Below the pieces are notes generated by a model. That model searched no databases. It worked only from the letters and a program-made list of their open reading frames with translations, and was not told the origin of the DNA. This document shows positions 1 through 6,234 of a stretch of 6,456 nucleotides of DNA, piece after piece. Every line of letters begins with the position of its first letter. Within the stretch, counting starts at the first letter, position 1. Location: the NCBI GenBank assembly GCA_002862165.1, contig PKCL01000231.1, forward strand, positions 1 through 6,456, in the 5' to 3' direction. Source of the DNA: Planctomycetaceae bacterium. GTDB lineage: Bacteria; Planctomycetota; Planctomycetia; Pirellulales; UBA1268. Position numbers and translations under genes: made by a program.

Positions 1-671
1 TAGCAGCTTTAGTAGCGACTCTTTTAGGCGCAGATGCTTTAATATTACTTTCGGATGTCGAATGTCTTTTTGATCAGGATCCAGAAAATCCAGAATCGCG
101 TCGAGTCTCTACGGTGCGCTGTATTGACGCGGCTACGGAATCAATGGTTCATGATCGTTCTGGAGGTGTTTCCAAAGGCGGTATGGCCAGTAAATTGAAG
201 GCTGCAAAAACTGTCAATGAAGCAGGGATTCACTGCTTTATAGGCTCCGGTAGACGAGAGTCGATCCTCCAAGAATTTGTATCGGGCCTCGATATAGGCA
301 CGTTTTTTCCCGCTAGAAACGACCTTATGCCCGCAAGGAAACGCTGGTTAGGGTGGTCTGCAACGGTATCGGGTAAGCTTACTGTTGATGTGGGTGCGCG
401 GCAGGCTGTTCTCGAGCGAGGAGGCAGTTTGTTGCCAGCTGGGGTTCTAGCTGTCGCTGGAAGCTTTATTGCCGGTGATGTTGTGACCCTTGAAACGACT
501 GACGGCAGCTGTTTTGCCCGTGGTTTTGTGAACTACAATTCACTTGATCTTGAACAAATAAAAGGAATGCAGACTGAAAAAGTTTTAGAAATTCTTGGTG
601 TTTGCGCGTGCGATGAAGTGATACACCGAGATGATTTGGCTGTAATATGTCGAGAAGAACGAGCGTTATAA
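1..671 (+). CDS. proB: Glutamate 5-kinase, C-terminal part (5' end outside window)
   Basis: ProB phosphorylates glutamate to gamma-glutamyl phosphate, the first step of proline synthesis in the cytoplasm. The open frame begins at base 3 and gives 222 residues, so about 150 residues are missing compared with the usual length of roughly 370. The end of the amino-acid-kinase domain is clear: LILLSDVECLFDQDP (fragment residues 13-27) matches the family's LLLTDxxGLYxxDP stretch, and GGMASKLKAA (59-68) is the conserved GGMxxKLxAA nucleotide/substrate loop with its lysine. A PUA domain follows at about 124-215 (GKLTVDVGARQAVLERGGSLLPAGV, then GDVV, YNS and the terminal HRDD motif), as in full-length bacterial ProB. 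A GTG at 114 opens a shorter frame but lies inside the kinase domain and is not the start. The next gene begins 43 bases downstream on the same strand. Identification is firm; only the start is unknown. Confidence 0.96.
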   Translation, partial: AALVATLLGADALILLSDVECLFDQDPENPESRRVSTVRCIDAATESMVHDRSGGVSKGGMASKLKAAKTVNEAGIHCFIGSGRRESILQEFVSGLDIGTFFPARNDLMPARKRWLGWSATVSGKLTVDVGARQAVLERGGSLLPAGVLAVAGSFIAGDVVTLETTDGSCFARGFVNYNSLDLEQIKGMQTEKVLEILGVCACDEVIHRDDLAVICREERAL

Positions 672-714
672 AACCAACCACTATTCAATCCAGGATCGTG
701 AAATTAGATTACCA

Positions 715-2028
715 ATGATCGAGCAACTACTGATTGTTTTTGTTTTGATTCTTGCAAATGGTTTTTTTTCTGGTGCAGAGATGGCAATCGTTGCGAGCCG
801 AAAAGGACGATTGCGACGACTTGCTGAGCATGGCGACCAATCTGCTCGGAAAGCACTTGATCTCGCGAGTAGTCCAGACAAATTTCTGCCAACCGTACAG
901 ATTGGTATCACGCTCGTTGGAACTCTTGCTGCTGCATATGGAGGCAGTCAAGTGGTCAGTGATCTTGCCAGTTGGCTATCTGTTAATGGGCCACAAGTAA
1001 TTCAACCTGTTGCACATTCAGTTGCTCTGACAGCATTTGTTGTAATGCTATCTTTCTGTACGCTGCTTTTTGGAGAGCTAGTTCCAAAGCGTTTGGCATT
1101 GCGCCGAGCTGAGGATGTGGCTCGCTTTGCGGCACCAGTAATGCAGGTCTTTGCCTCTGTCACACGACCTCTCGTATGGCTTATGGGGATTTCAACATCG
1201 GCTGTTTTATTTATGCTGCAAGCACACAAGCAAGATGAGCCAAGTGTGTCTGTTGATGATATCGAGCATCTTTTAGAGGCCGGTCGAGCAGAGGGTGTTC
1301 TTGAAGCTGTTGAGCAAGCGGTTGCTGCAGAAGCGTTACGTTTAGGCGAACGAACGGTTCGAGATATCATGCGGCCACGAATTGATCTTGATGCTATTGA
1401 TATCGACACTCCGGGCGACGAGGTTCTTGGAGCTATTGCAATGGCAGGCTATTCAAGACTACCGGTTTACGAAGGGTCTTTGGACCAAATTCTTGGTTAT
1501 GTCTCGATTCGTGATGTTCTGCGTCAGAACTGGATGGGCTGGCCAATCGAACTGAGGAAGATGATGCACAAGGCCCTTTTTGTTCCTGAAACAATGCCTC
1601 TCGATCGACTCCTTGAGCTCTTCCAAACAGAACGGAACCAACTTGCTATCGTTTTGGATGAGTATGGTGGCACCGAGGGGTTGGTGACATTAGAGGACGT
1701 TATGGAAGAACTTGTCGGTGAGATTCGAGACGAGCATGATCACGACCGGAATAGTGAATTTGTCCAGAGAGAAGACGGGTCCTGGCTTGTTGATGGAAGC
1801 CTTGCAGTCGATGATCTTTTTGGGCGGATGGCCCTCCCCGATTCAGGATTGCCACGTGATTATTCGACAGTATCAGGCTTAGTGCTTGATGAACTTGAGA
1901 AAATTCCTTCGGTGGGAGATGCTTTTCTATGGAATGGACTATCGATTGAGGTTGTTGATATGGACGGTCGTCGGATCGATCGCCTTCTTATTCAGCGAGT
2001 GCCTTCTGAGGAAAAGAAAACTCCCTAA
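715..2028 (+). CDS. CNNM/CorC-family (hemolysin-like) membrane protein with CBS pair
   Basis: A 437-residue inner-membrane protein of the CNNM/CorC (UPF0053, 'hemolysin') family, whose studied members are linked to Mg2+ or other divalent-cation export or homeostasis. Domains in order: DUF21 transmembrane domain at about 1-170, with the early NGFFSGAEMA motif (15-24), GITLVGTLA (64-72) and FGELVPKRLAL (119-129); two CBS domains at about 214-335, starting TVRDIMRPRIDLDAID and including SRLPVYEG and AIVLDEYGGTEGLVTLEDVMEELVGEI; and a C-terminal CorC_HlyC domain at about 350-428 (DGSWLVDGSLAVDDL, YSTVSGLVLDELEKIPSVGD). CBS pairs in this family usually bind adenine nucleotides. Length and domain order are those of an intact family member. 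The ATG at 715 places the first hydrophobic helix directly at the N-terminus, as usual; no convincing Shine-Dalgarno precedes it. It may be co-transcribed with proB. The cation specificity cannot be read from the sequence, and 'hemolysin' is a historical name. Confidence 0.93.
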   Translation: MIEQLLIVFVLILANGFFSGAEMAIVASRKGRLRRLAEHGDQSARKALDLASSPDKFLPTVQIGITLVGTLAAAYGGSQVVSDLASWLSVNGPQVIQPVAHSVALTAFVVMLSFCTLLFGELVPKRLALRRAEDVARFAAPVMQVFASVTRPLVWLMGISTSAVLFMLQAHKQDEPSVSVDDIEHLLEAGRAEGVLEAVEQAVAAEALRLGERTVRDIMRPRIDLDAIDIDTPGDEVLGAIAMAGYSRLPVYEGSLDQILGYVSIRDVLRQNWMGWPIELRKMMHKALFVPETMPLDRLLELFQTERNQLAIVLDEYGGTEGLVTLEDVMEELVGEIRDEHDHDRNSEFVQREDGSWLVDGSLAVDDLFGRMALPDSGLPRDYSTVSGLVLDELEKIPSVGDAFLWNGLSIEVVDMDGRRIDRLLIQRVPSEEKKTP

Positions 2029-2031
2029 GAT

Positions 2032-2748
2032 TTAAAGGACCTTTGTTGTATGTGGTGATGCAATGAAGTGATGTGGGAGTTTTGCAACGAGGCGATTTTG
2101 CTGAGGTGGTTTTTCATTGCGAGTAAACACGGCACGCCACACGGGATCCCCTGCGAGACGTGAGCGTCGTTCAAAATGAGTGCGATATTTCTTTTCTAGG
2201 TCACCGGCGGATTCATTGGATGCTTTGCCGAAAAGTAAAGTGTTATTCACGACAAGTACAGCCTCGTTAAAATATTCTTTAACATCAGTCCAGATATGAA
2301 GCTGTGACCCAGTTTGCAGAATCCGTCCCGCATGTCGGAGAAATTCAGGGTTTAGTATTCTGCGTTTTCGGTGTCGAGCTTTCCACCATGGGTCTGGGAA
2401 ATAAACATGCAGCCCTGATAGGGATGCATTTGGAAGCCCATGTCGAACGAGATGCATCGCATCACCGTGGATAACGACACCGTTTGTTACGTTCAAGGCG
2501 GCTAACCGAGAGGCAGCCATTCTTGCATAACCAGCGCTGACTTCGATTCCTAAAAAGTTTCGCTCAGGAGTCGATGAACTAGCGGAAGTTAAAAACATCC
2601 CTTTGCCGGTACCGATTTCCAATTCGGTAGGATTTTGTTGACAGAAAAGTGCTGTTGGGTTGAAAGGTGTTTCGATTTCTGTCAACAGCCTAAAATGGTG
2701 CGAAAGGTCAAGATCTTTCGGTGGCTTTTTCGGGTGTCGCCGGGGCAT
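2032..2748 (-). CDS. trmB: tRNA (guanine-N7-)-methyltransferase TrmB
   Basis: TrmB uses S-adenosylmethionine to methylate N7 of G46 in the tRNA variable loop. From the ATG at 2748 the product is 238 residues, a normal size for the family. Visible motifs are: SAM motif I ELEIGTGKG (42-50, usually EIGxGxG), FLGIEV (65-70) ending strand 2 in an acidic ribose-binding position, GDA (95-97), the hallmark FPDPWWKARHRKRRI (117-131), LHIWTDVKEYF (150-160) and the C-terminal TxFE-like RTHFERR (189-195). The frame stays open upstream to 2868, but that part overlaps the preceding gene and encodes unrelated sequence. MPRRHPKK, a typical basic start, sits 31 bases after the upstream stop, so the ATG at 2748 is preferred. 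No clear ribosome-binding site is seen. It is the second gene of a minus-strand pair behind a FabZ-like dehydratase. It ends three bases from the stop of the convergent CNNM gene, with no visible terminator hairpin between them. Confidence 0.94.
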   Translation of the reverse strand: MPRRHPKKPPKDLDLSHHFRLLTEIETPFNPTALFCQQNPTELEIGTGKGMFLTSASSSTPERNFLGIEVSAGYARMAASRLAALNVTNGVVIHGDAMHLVRHGLPNASLSGLHVYFPDPWWKARHRKRRILNPEFLRHAGRILQTGSQLHIWTDVKEYFNEAVLVVNNTLLFGKASNESAGDLEKKYRTHFERRSRLAGDPVWRAVFTRNEKPPQQNRLVAKLPHHFIASPHTTKVL

Positions 2749-2779
2749 ATCAAATTTATTTAAAAAGAGCCAAGGGGAC

Positions 2780-3304
2780 TCAGGGCGTTGATGTGGTCTG
2801 GCTGGCTGTAAGAAAATCAACGGGCAGTGGAACGCCCTTGATAACACCATCCACAACAATGCTATCACCTACAAGTCCTTGGAAACGGCAAACAATCATT
2901 GCCTTTGGCCTCACGCGGACGCGTTCCACAGCAACGACTAGTCGATCACCGGGGCGAACGGGTTCTCGAAACCGAACGTCTTCCAAACCACCAAAACCAA
3001 TCATTTCTGCTTCTAGCAATTGATGTTTTTGCGAGAAGTAACTTGATAGTTGTGCTGCCGCTTCACACATAATGACACCTGGCATTAATGGCACATTTGG
3101 AAAATGACCTCGTGCCCAGAATTCATCCGACTTCGTATCTTTGTACCCAACACAACGTCCTCGTTCCTTGTCTTCATGAACAATTGCGGTTAATTGCTCC
3201 ATTTCGAAACGCTGCTGGTTGTATCGACGAATCTCCTCAATATCAGCAATGATAGTGCTGAGATCATATTCGTTTGGGTTAATAATATAGTCGCGAGGGG
3301 GCAC
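2780..3304 (-). CDS. FabZ/FabA-type hotdog-fold 3-hydroxyacyl-ACP dehydratase-like protein
   Basis: A 174-residue hotdog-fold protein resembling 3-hydroxyacyl-ACP dehydratases of fatty-acid synthesis. DEFWARGHFPNVPLMPGVIMCEAAAQL (60-86) carries the catalytic pair His67 (in GHFP) and Glu81 (in CEA), 14 residues apart as in FabZ. VRFREPVRPGDRL (about 110-122) matches the later FREPVxPGD strand. In the region where FabZ normally has a PHRYPFLLVDR-type segment there is RYNQQRFEMEQLTAIVHED, and an extra N-terminal stretch of about 30 residues precedes it. This is therefore a divergent subfamily, and its substrate may not be the standard acyl-ACP. Start choice: the frame can begin at a TTG at 3319, but the GTG at 3304 gives MPPRDYI, which I recall as a common beginning of planctomycete homologues, and a GGAG lies 9 bases before it. 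trmB follows 31 bases downstream. The dehydratase fold and active site are clear; the exact role is inferred. Confidence 0.87.
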   Translation of the reverse strand: MPPRDYIINPNEYDLSTIIADIEEIRRYNQQRFEMEQLTAIVHEDKERGRCVGYKDTKSDEFWARGHFPNVPLMPGVIMCEAAAQLSSYFSQKHQLLEAEMIGFGGLEDVRFREPVRPGDRLVVAVERVRVRPKAMIVCRFQGLVGDSIVVDGVIKGVPLPVDFLTASQTTSTP

Positions 3305-3313
3305 GTCAGGCTG

Positions 3314-3317
3314 CTCC
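3314..3317 (-). promoter_or_regulatory. Shine-Dalgarno-like GGAG for the dehydratase gene
   Basis: On the minus strand GGAG occupies 3317-3314, leaving 9 bases before the GTG at 3304. The alternative TTG start at 3319 overlaps this motif and has only AT-rich sequence before it. This supports the shorter protein. It is a four-base match, so the support is modest. Confidence 0.45.
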
Positions 3318-3443
3318 AAGAATGATCTTATAAAATAAATTTCAGGTGTGGCAGGATGGCTTCGGGCGTTATCGAAGACAACTTTTTAATTATGTTTTGA
3401 TGTGTTTTCTTTTTGCTTTCCTGGCTTTACTGTTCGCTGGCCT

Positions 3444-3464
3444 CGAACCATGGTTCGCTTTTTT
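3444..3464 (+). terminator. Palindrome plus T tract, possible plus-strand intrinsic terminator
   Basis: CGAACCATGGTTCG (3444-3457) is a perfect 14-bp palindrome. It can fold as a CGAAC/GTTCG stem with a CATG loop, and it is followed by C and then six T residues (3459-3464). This is the form of a short rho-independent terminator read on the plus strand. No T run follows on the minus-strand side, so it does not serve the neighbouring minus-strand genes. No plus-strand gene lies in front of it, so it may end an unrecognised short RNA, block antisense transcription, or be a protein-binding palindrome. The five-pair stem is weak for a terminator. Confidence 0.3.
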
Positions 3465-3640
3465 AATTGTTCTGTGAGGTTTTGACATTGCTATAAGTTC
3501 CTTCGTTTTCTGACTTGAATCGCACATCTAAAATTTACCACGGTATGCGTACAGATTCCACGGCCGAAGCGGACTTCTTTGATTGGAATCTAGAATGGGG
3601 TAGAAGCGTCCCGAAAGAAGCAGGGAATGCCCGAAGGGCC

Positions 3641-4135
3641 TTATTTTATGGTCTCTTCTGCCCCTCTTTTCTCTGCATCAAGAGATTCACGGACAGATGT
3701 TCTCAAAATGTCAACAAAGCTCGCAATTAAAAAGCCAAAGATGCCGCCAAGCACAGCCGAGGAGAGGCCCCCTAACAGTGCACCTGCAAAAGATGATGAT
3801 GCCAAGAATGTCAGGGCAATCGCGCCTGCAATGCCTCCAATCAATCCGCCGATGCTTACTGAAATAGGCAAAAGCCAACCCGTTCTAGAGTGTCTCTCAA
3901 GATGCGACGGAGAAGGCACCGGAACGTCGATACGAGGTGATTGTTGACGTGTGCGAAAAAGATTTCGATCCGTCGATTTTTGCATTCGGGTACCGATTGC
4001 ATTTCCGGCGATATGCATGGCGAGGGACCCAAATATGACTAGCGTAGCCAGCCAGCCAGCCAGCCCGAGCCAGTTAATGGCCGAGAAGGCGATCGCCAGA
4101 GCTGCTGCAAGCCAAAAGAAAGTCAGTAATCGCAT
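3641..4135 (-). CDS. Small four-helix membrane protein with glycine-zipper C-terminal half, function unknown
   Basis: A 164-residue hydrophobic protein that I do not recognise as a named family. Four membrane segments are visible: about 3-20, 24-46, 87-111 and 115-141. Between the second and third is a polar, basic loop (49-86, rich in Arg, Ser and Pro) that would face the cytoplasm by the positive-inside rule. The last two helices are packed with glycines in GxxxG spacing (Gly96/100/104, Gly97/101, Gly118/122, Gly130/134), suggesting tight helix packing or oligomerisation. The C-terminal tail (142-164) is charged. The ATG at 4135 starts directly with the first hydrophobic helix; no Shine-Dalgarno is evident. 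It lies 24 bases downstream of the toroid-protein gene on the same strand, so the two are probably co-transcribed and may act together at the membrane. A GCCA tetranucleotide tract lies in its second helix. Coding status is well supported by the coherent membrane topology; function is unknown. Confidence 0.78.
   Translation of the reverse strand: MRLLTFFWLAAALAIAFSAINWLGLAGWLATLVIFGSLAMHIAGNAIGTRMQKSTDRNLFRTRQQSPRIDVPVPSPSHLERHSRTGWLLPISVSIGGLIGGIAGAIALTFLASSSFAGALLGGLSSAVLGGIFGFLIASFVDILRTSVRESLDAEKRGAEETIK
4047..4065. repeat. GCCA tetranucleotide repeat (4 copies plus 3 bases) inside the small membrane protein gene
   Basis: Four perfect GCCA units (4047-4062) are followed by GCC (4063-4065). 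On the coding (minus) strand this reads as a GGCT repeat through about codons 24-30, encoding part of LGLAGWLAT in the second membrane helix. Because the unit is not a multiple of three, gain or loss of one unit would shift the frame near the start of the protein. The copy number is low compared with known phase-variable tracts. Confidence 0.8.
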
Positions 4136-4159
4136 AAGACGGTTTTGCTTCGAGTGTGG

Positions 4160-6001
4160 TTATTCAATTGCTGCTGGTTTGTAAACAGGCAGTAATCGGT
4201 AATAGACCTCAAGCGTAAGAATGGCAAGTGCCGTGTGAGCAAGTCTGCCAGCAGGTGCAAGGTGTCGGTCACGAATAGCATTCTTAGTTGTACCTCTGGG
4301 ATTTGTCAGATACCAACTGCCGATTTCACAGAGGGGGCTACCAAAAGCAGGATTCTGCTGATCCATTCTCGTGGTTTCAGTGACCTGCGATCGCACAAGG
4401 AAATCTCGGTTTCGGCGGTTCCATTGGTCCCATGAAGGATGGTCAATATGAATCAAGATTTGTGCAAGGTAAAAGTTTCGATAGAGCAGGAGTGCGGGGT
4501 GAGTATTTGATTTCAGTAGTTGATTGACACCTTGAAGAAGTCGTGGATCATTACGATTCCAGCCTGTGTAGAGTCGACAGAGTAATCCCACTGCGGATGT
4601 GCACTCACCTGGTTCTCGCGTTGTTGAGTTTGCAAACGAAGCAAGATAGTGATAGCGGGTCGGATCACGGTTGATGCCTCCGGCTTGATTTGCAACGACT
4701 TGAGCTTGTCGTTGACGGCGAGAAAAGGCAGGCGGTGTTAGGCTATTAAGGAAATGGTCCACTTGACGGAAGATGTCAGAGTGAACAGGTGCTCCTGCTA
4801 ATTGGCTGCTTTTTAGTGCTACAACCTGCCATCCGGTGACGGTTATGTCACCTGGCTGGCCCAGTTCATAACGCCATCCACCGAGTGGGTGCTGGTGTCT
4901 CGCAAGGAACACACTTAAAGCATTTACATAACGTTCGAGGTCAGGGTCGCCAGTCATCCCGAAAGCCTCGGCCATGACGAGAGCCGTGATCCCATAACCG
5001 TAAAGGTCTCCTGAGAAGGTCGAGACAAAATCAGGACTTTCGGGATGAAGTTCTTTTAATTCGATATCGAGTGTTGTCTTAAGTTGTTCAAGACCTCGAT
5101 AGACAACTTCTTTGTAAGGGCCATTTAAATGGGTATTGCCCGCCCCTAAGAACGGTAGGAGCGCGATAGATGTGCTGGCTTTTGTATGGCCTTCGATATA
5201 GCCCTTCGTCCGACACAGGCATTGTTCTAAAGGTTGTCCGAACGGATTGGTGCAGTAAGGGTGTTCAAATGACCAAGATCCGTTCGCTGCTTGATGCCGT
5301 GCAAGCCACAAGAGTCCACGTTCAATTGCGGCTTCACTAGACGGTGACCCACCCTTAGCAACGGCTGTTTTACCTCGCGCTGAACCGGAGCGTTGAGCCA
5401 AAGCAAGTTTTGCATCAGCACGTGAAGCGGTTGTCATCTGTCCATTGACTGCAGGCACCGTTTTTGTGTCTTGCGCCTTCTTGCTCGTTCCCATCTGTTT
5501 TGGGACACGCCGAGATTGTTGCGATTGCATAGGAGCGTTTTTAAGAACAGAATTCTCAGGAGTAGGCTCTCTCTTTGGTTCTATTGCCAGCATAGGTTGA
5601 GAAGGCAGGCCCTCAGTAGTTTTGGTTTCTTCTTTAGAAGTATCAGGACTGTCTTTTGAAGTTTCTTGAGGGTTGTCTTTTTCAGCAGCCTCAGTGAGTA
5701 GAGTCGCGGCGGTATCATCACCTTTGGTTTCTCCCCATTCCTTTTCCGGCTCGGTGCTAAAGTCAATGACGACCGGTGATAGCCGGTCCGTTTGATTCTC
5801 AGGCACTATGACCCAGAGTGTAAGAACAATCGCAATAATCAGATGGGTTGAAAGACTGAGATAGAGAGATCGCACGCCGTTGCTTGCAGTGACTTTTTCT
5901 GCCCACCCTGAATTCGATTCACCTGTAGTCAATGAAGTGACAGAATCCACGTGCTGATTGCTTGTTGACTCATCTGCAGGTGGTGGTTTTGTGCTCGACA
6001 T
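4160..6001 (-). CDS. Membrane-anchored squalene-cyclase-like alpha/alpha-toroid repeat protein (prenyltransferase/squalene oxidase repeat type)
   Basis: A 613-residue protein of a type common in Planctomycetes. Layout: a polar N-terminus (1-45), one transmembrane helix at about 47-67 (STHLIIAIVLTLWVIVP), a low-complexity linker rich in Glu, Lys, Ser, Thr and Pro (about 85-215), then a helical-repeat domain (about 222-605) resembling squalene cyclase/prenyltransferase toroids. Repeat signatures include GLLWLARHQAANGSWSF (229-245), VFLARHQHPLGGWRYE (364-379), ITVTGWQVVALKSSQLAG (386-403) and the final HTALAILTLEVYYRLLPVY (589-607). The DxDD catalytic acid motif of squalene-hopene cyclase is not seen, so cyclase activity is unlikely; a binding or scaffold role outside the cytoplasmic membrane is inferred. 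Cys250, Cys261 and Cys263 cluster in the loop after the first repeat helix. The ATG at 6001 fits a short cytoplasmic N-terminus; no Shine-Dalgarno is visible. The small membrane protein follows after 24 bases. Fold assignment is strong; biological role is unknown. Confidence 0.88.
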   Translation of the reverse strand: MSSTKPPPADESTSNQHVDSVTSLTTGESNSGWAEKVTASNGVRSLYLSLSTHLIIAIVLTLWVIVPENQTDRLSPVVIDFSTEPEKEWGETKGDDTAATLLTEAAEKDNPQETSKDSPDTSKEETKTTEGLPSQPMLAIEPKREPTPENSVLKNAPMQSQQSRRVPKQMGTSKKAQDTKTVPAVNGQMTTASRADAKLALAQRSGSARGKTAVAKGGSPSSEAAIERGLLWLARHQAANGSWSFEHPYCTNPFGQPLEQCLCRTKGYIEGHTKASTSIALLPFLGAGNTHLNGPYKEVVYRGLEQLKTTLDIELKELHPESPDFVSTFSGDLYGYGITALVMAEAFGMTGDPDLERYVNALSVFLARHQHPLGGWRYELGQPGDITVTGWQVVALKSSQLAGAPVHSDIFRQVDHFLNSLTPPAFSRRQRQAQVVANQAGGINRDPTRYHYLASFANSTTREPGECTSAVGLLCRLYTGWNRNDPRLLQGVNQLLKSNTHPALLLYRNFYLAQILIHIDHPSWDQWNRRNRDFLVRSQVTETTRMDQQNPAFGSPLCEIGSWYLTNPRGTTKNAIRDRHLAPAGRLAHTALAILTLEVYYRLLPVYKPAAIE

Positions 6002-6095
6002 TACATTCGGTGGTACAGGATCTGAGGATTTGAATATTTGATGGTACGACTTCTAGAGAAGAACGGCCATATTTTAAGGTTGAAATAGCCTTAGT

Positions 6096-6122
6096 AGCAT
6101 CGACCACGACGAGGTCGATGCT
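6096..6122. repeat. Perfect 10-bp inverted repeat (hairpin) in divergent intergenic region
   Basis: AGCATCGACC (6096-6105) and GGTCGATGCT (6113-6122) are exact reverse complements separated by the 7-base loop ACGACGA. No T tract follows on either strand, so this is not a typical intrinsic terminator. It lies about 95 bases upstream of the toroid gene start and 149 upstream of rpmG, so it could be an operator, part of a 5' leader, or a dispersed palindromic element. Confidence 0.7.
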
Positions 6123-6175
6123 CCATAGGATTAGCGTTATGTTGGCTTTTTAACTACGTGAACCAGTTCCACCGC

Positions 6176-6204
6176 TTGCGAAGGCGTTACGAAGCCTCTA
6201 TTTT
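6176..6204 (+). promoter_or_regulatory. Possible sigma70-type promoter for rpmG
   Basis: TTGCGA (6176-6181) and TATTTT (6199-6204) are separated by 17 bases. Each matches the TTGACA/TATAAT consensus at four of six positions. Transcription would begin near 6211, giving a leader of about 60 bases before rpmG. Such matches arise easily by chance, so this is only a candidate. Confidence 0.25.
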
Positions 6205-6234
6205 ATTGGTTGGAAGTGAGGCTCTTTTACTCAC
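6193..6234 (+). promoter_or_regulatory. Overlapping, mutually exclusive small hairpins before rpmG
   Basis: AGCCTC (6193-6198) can pair with GAGGCT (6218-6223), followed by CTTTTA. Alternatively GTGAG (6216-6220) can pair with CTCAC (6230-6234). The two stems share bases 6218-6220 and cannot form together, which is the shape of an attenuator or translational switch. Stems of six and five pairs are weak, and the first could form only if transcription starts upstream of 6193, which conflicts with the candidate promoter at 6176-6204. Confidence 0.2.

Larger units (their letters stand above)
3305..3640. other. Gene-free region between the dehydratase and small membrane protein genes
   Basis: These 336 bases separate two minus-strand genes and contain no frame with recognisable coding content. 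A plus-strand frame from a TTG at 3515 runs 71 codons, but it enters the antisense of the downstream gene and resembles no family I know. Visible structure is a perfect palindrome with a T tract at 3444-3464 (listed separately), a 5-bp inverted repeat CTTCG/CGAAG at 3360-3377 followed by a short T run, and a GCCC-GAA-GGGC mini-hairpin at 3630-3640 next to the stop of the membrane-protein gene. The AT-rich stretch at about 3326-3340, just upstream of the dehydratase start, could hold its promoter, but I could not place convincing -35 and -10 boxes. Confidence 0.6.

Noticed and set aside
1002..1409. 135-codon minus-strand open frame antisense to the CNNM/CorC gene
   Set aside because: Its product is rich in Ser, Arg, Thr and Ala with no domain or membrane pattern, as expected for a shadow of a strongly conserved gene on the other strand.
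2020..2050. Terminator between the convergent CNNM and trmB genes
   Set aside because: Only three bases separate the stops, and the AAAGGACCTTT palindrome at 2034-2044 has a one-base centre that cannot form a hairpin loop.
2749..2868. Upstream extension of trmB to an ATG at 2868
   Set aside because: The extra 40 residues lie within the end of the dehydratase gene in another frame and do not resemble any TrmB N-terminus.
2721..3023. 100-codon plus-strand open frame across the trmB/dehydratase junction
   Set aside because: It lies antisense to two well-supported genes and encodes a low-complexity Thr/Ser/Arg/Pro sequence without recognisable features.
3515..3730. 71-codon plus-strand open frame starting in the gene-free region
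   Set aside because: It starts at a TTG without a ribosome-binding site, runs into the antisense of the small membrane protein gene, and matches nothing I know. Conservation would be needed to revive it.
3627..3947. 106-codon plus-strand open frame antisense to the small membrane protein
   Set aside because: The minus-strand reading gives a coherent four-helix protein with clear glycine-zipper periodicity, whereas this frame gives Pro/Ala-rich sequence with no pattern.
4160..6001. Active squalene-hopene cyclase or hopanoid biosynthesis gene
   Set aside because: The DxDD catalytic motif is not seen, the toroid is short for a cyclase, and it follows a membrane anchor and disordered linker that cyclases lack.
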